Assembly (NCBI GenBank): GCA_030679955.1
Contig: JAUXSF010000040.1
Span: forward strand, 1 to 35,318
From: Chlamydiales bacterium
Lineage (GTDB): Bacteria; Chlamydiota; Chlamydiia; Chlamydiales; JAJFMA01
Length of the DNA: 35,318 bases
Direction of reading: 5' to 3'
The translations under genes were made by a program, and so were the position numbers. This document shows positions 33,572 to 35,318 of the stretch, one piece after another (position 1 is the first letter of the stretch; each line of letters opens with the position of its first letter). The notes below the pieces were generated by a model, which saw only the letters and a program-made list of their open reading frames with translations, did no database searches and had not been told where the DNA came from.

Positions 33572-34683
33572 TTAAGGATCGATAGGTGATCCATTTAATA
33601 TTAAATGAGCAAGACCTTGCAAAACCTGAATATGCGCTAGCCGCCATCCTGGACACTGGTTGGGACCCGTACCAAAAGGCAAGTACTTTAAGCGTGGTAG
33701 ATGTTCGGACTTATGCATCGCAAATCGATTAGGATTAAACTGCTCAGGATTTTCTCCTACTAGCTCAGGATTCTTACCTAACCCTGATATTCTAAAGTAA
33801 ACGACATCACGATTCGGCGTGACACGGCGCAAATCGCCCCCACTGGTACTAAACCGAAGGCCCTCTTTAACGAGGTCGCATAGTTTTTTGTTTTCAGTAG
33901 CTGCGATCCATAACGGACTATTTGCCTGTAGAACTCCTCTCGAATTGTCGCAAGGGTATCCTTATCACACAGGGTATAAGTCAAGTAAATCCATTGTTTG
34001 ATCTGCGAATTAGCGTTTATTGCGAATTGGATCACTGATAAAATCTCTCTGTCCGAAACCCCCTCTCGACGCATAGCATCAACTAGTTCCTCTCCATTTT
34101 GGTTTCGAAGTAATCTTACGCCTCCCCATTCTGAATAATGAGCAAGATCCGCCCAGCTAAATGGAGTTAAGTTTGCAACATATGCGGCAGCTTCCTCATT
34201 CATTCGAGCGATATTCTTTGGACAAAAGATATGGTGAGCTAAAAATCTGTGAAAACTTTGAATCGTCTTCCGTGGATATGAGGCGAAAGCATATATGCGT
34301 GCCTTAATAGACTCTGGATCAAATTGGGACTGAAGGTATTTAATGACAAAGTACGAACGTACAACCTCCCTGAAAAGGTCATCATTAAGATCATCAGTAA
34401 CAAACACATCTCCATTAATGAGATTGGCCAACACTTTTTCTATTTCTGCAAGATCTGTGTATTCGCTCTTTAGGACTTGGTGAGCGGCTTGTTCAACTGA
34501 ACCCGTTTCCATGTCCAGTTTTTGTGCTGGGTAATCGTTATGGACAACATCGTCTAATAACTCTGGTTGATTTCTTGCCGACTAATAGTTTACTAATCTG
34601 GAGGAAAATTTCATCACTTGATCAACAGGATGCATCATTTGATGCTTCAAAAAATGATCAAATCCAAAAACAAGAACGTCCAT
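33572..34683 (-). pseudogene. Cytochrome P450 pseudogene (in-frame stop and frameshift)
   Basis: A good start (ATG 34683 with AGGAG 7 bases before) opens a frame of 33 residues that ends at TAG 34584-34582. The same frame then continues for ~270 residues, including an I-helix-like FAINANSQIKQWIYL and TIREEFYRQIV. Near 33890-33935 the homology moves to another frame: LCDLVKEGLRF carries the helix-K ExxR motif, and LPFGTGPNQCPGWRLA carries the haem-binding Cys. Joined together, this is one P450-like protein of about 370 residues, shorter than usual and broken twice. Cytochrome P450s are haem monooxygenases; this copy is unlikely to be active unless both sites are sequencing errors. Confidence 0.75.
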
Positions 34684-35043
34684 TATCTCTCTCCTAAAGT
34701 TATTTCATAATCAGACAATTTGTGAAATCAATATCATAGTTTTACGCACATCTTTGTTTTTAAACAAAAAAAATGACACTACCTAGATAGTCCAAGAATC
34801 AAAGAACGGAGATAAGCTTCCCGCTGGTTAAATTTGTAACCTACTGGAGTCAACATCAACCAAGGGGGGCTATTCCTAGCCCTCGGCATGCATGCATTTT
34901 TCGTGTAATTCATTTCAGGACGCAAAAGCACCCAATTGCCGTTGCAAGCTTCGGCTTGGGGCTTTAACTGAGTCGCATAGCTTTTTGCACCTCGCGGCAC
35001 GCCATCAGAGAGCATTCGCTTACAACGACTACGACTCCTCTTT

Positions 35044-35102
35044 AAACCCGGTTGGCTACCTGGAGAGCGAAAATCATGAGATTAAAGGACACACGACGAG
35101 AC
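35044..35102 (+). repeat. Direct repeat, copy 1
   Basis: It begins AAACCCGGTTGGCTACCT and ends CGACGAGAC. The 18-base start is identical to that of copy 2 at 35141-35214, and the middle shares GCGA-AA-CATGAG-TT. It is shorter than copy 2 by ~15 bases. Confidence 0.6.
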
Positions 35103-35140
35103 TCTTAATAATTTTAGTGGTCGAATAGCTCTCATATTGT

Positions 35141-35214
35141 AAACCCGGTTGGCTACCTATCTCGCAGGCTCAGCGTAAGCGAGAACCATGAGGTTTGGTG
35201 CCGCGCAACGAGAC
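35141..35214 (+). repeat. Direct repeat, copy 2
   Basis: It begins with the same 18 bases as copy 1 and ends CAACGAGAC. It carries an extra segment containing the inverted words TCTCGC and GCGAGA (about 35159-35183). Confidence 0.6.
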
Positions 35215-35318
35215 TGAGTCTGTAGACTCAGGCGAGGAGCGAGGCAACAAAGATCATGCGTTCGCAGCTCGCTGAGACGCGAGAGCCCGTCTTAAATATT
35301 TTTTTTCGCTACCATATC

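Larger units (their letters stand above)
34684..35318. other. Gene-poor right end with repeats
   Basis: No gene can be supported. A minus-strand frame (34779-35015, 78 residues, ending REAYLRSLILGLSR) has no family, and its composition does not argue for coding. The stretch holds a CAAGC-TTCG-GCTTG hairpin (34945-34958), two related direct repeats (35044-35102 and 35141-35214), palindrome CTGAGTC-TGTA-GACTCAG (35213-35230) and CTCGC-TGAGAC-GCGAG (35268-35283), then a T8 run near the window end. Confidence 0.5.

Noticed and set aside
34779-35015. 78-residue minus-strand open frame at the right end
   Set aside because: No recognisable domain, no ribosome-binding site at a suitable distance, and it lies in a repeat-rich stretch including a tetraloop hairpin.

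Overview
The window looks like chromosome of a chlamydia-like bacterium (phylum Chlamydiae, an environmental family rather than Chlamydia itself). The main argument is gene content and order. glgA, rplY(ctc), pth, rpsF, rpsR, rplI and ispE follow the order I remember from Chlamydia trachomatis (CT798-CT804), and mqnE-mqnA-ubiE resembles CT426-CT428. A menaquinone (futalosine) cluster beside a Na+-NQR maturation factor also fits. The family or species cannot be fixed from sequence alone.

Layout. (1) 1-2025: a possible gene tail, then a minus-strand pair made of a LuxR-type regulator and a sulfotransferase-like P-loop protein. (2) 2026-3669: a palindrome-rich divergent promoter region and a BON-MscS mechanosensitive channel. 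(3) 3807-8010: a tightly packed minus-strand trehalose operon, DUF5752-treT-otsB-otsA, with both the TreT and the OtsA/OtsB route. (4) 8131-12569: a long minus-strand housekeeping run, tRNA-Gln, prs, rplY, pth, rpsF, rpsR, rplI, ispE. (5) 12855-18749: plus-strand genes for an unrecognised 682-residue protein (effector-like), glycogen synthase, and a DUF3604/PHP-like protein that has lost its metal motifs. (6) 18753-19310: an exported histidine phosphatase on the minus strand. (7) 19541-22395: an overlapping plus-strand operon nqrM-mqnE-mqnA-ubiE, linking menaquinone synthesis to the sodium-pumping NADH dehydrogenase. (8) 22608-30161: two tandem paralogues of about 1,200 residues, each with a His/Cys pair placed as in caspase/CHAT/C80-type (clan CD) cysteine proteases, followed by a membrane segment and a long beta-rich repetitive tail. 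This is the most unusual content of the window. (9) 30433-32991: a three-gene ABC-2 exporter. (10) 32988-35318: decaying sequence with a 5'-truncated MORN gene, a cytochrome P450 pseudogene with an in-frame stop and a frameshift, and clusters of short GC-rich palindromes and direct repeats.

Three families of dispersed intergenic repeats run through the window, most of them arranged as inverted pairs. One is a palindromic element of about 112 bp whose two copies (14921-15032 and 30214-30327) match in their arms and also in their AT-rich centre, in opposite orientations, as a small non-autonomous mobile element would.

Functionally, much of the window concerns carbon storage and osmoprotection (glycogen, trehalose, MscS channel), respiration (menaquinone, Na+-NQR assembly) and translation. 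Interspersed are lineage-specific proteins that probably face the host or the inclusion.
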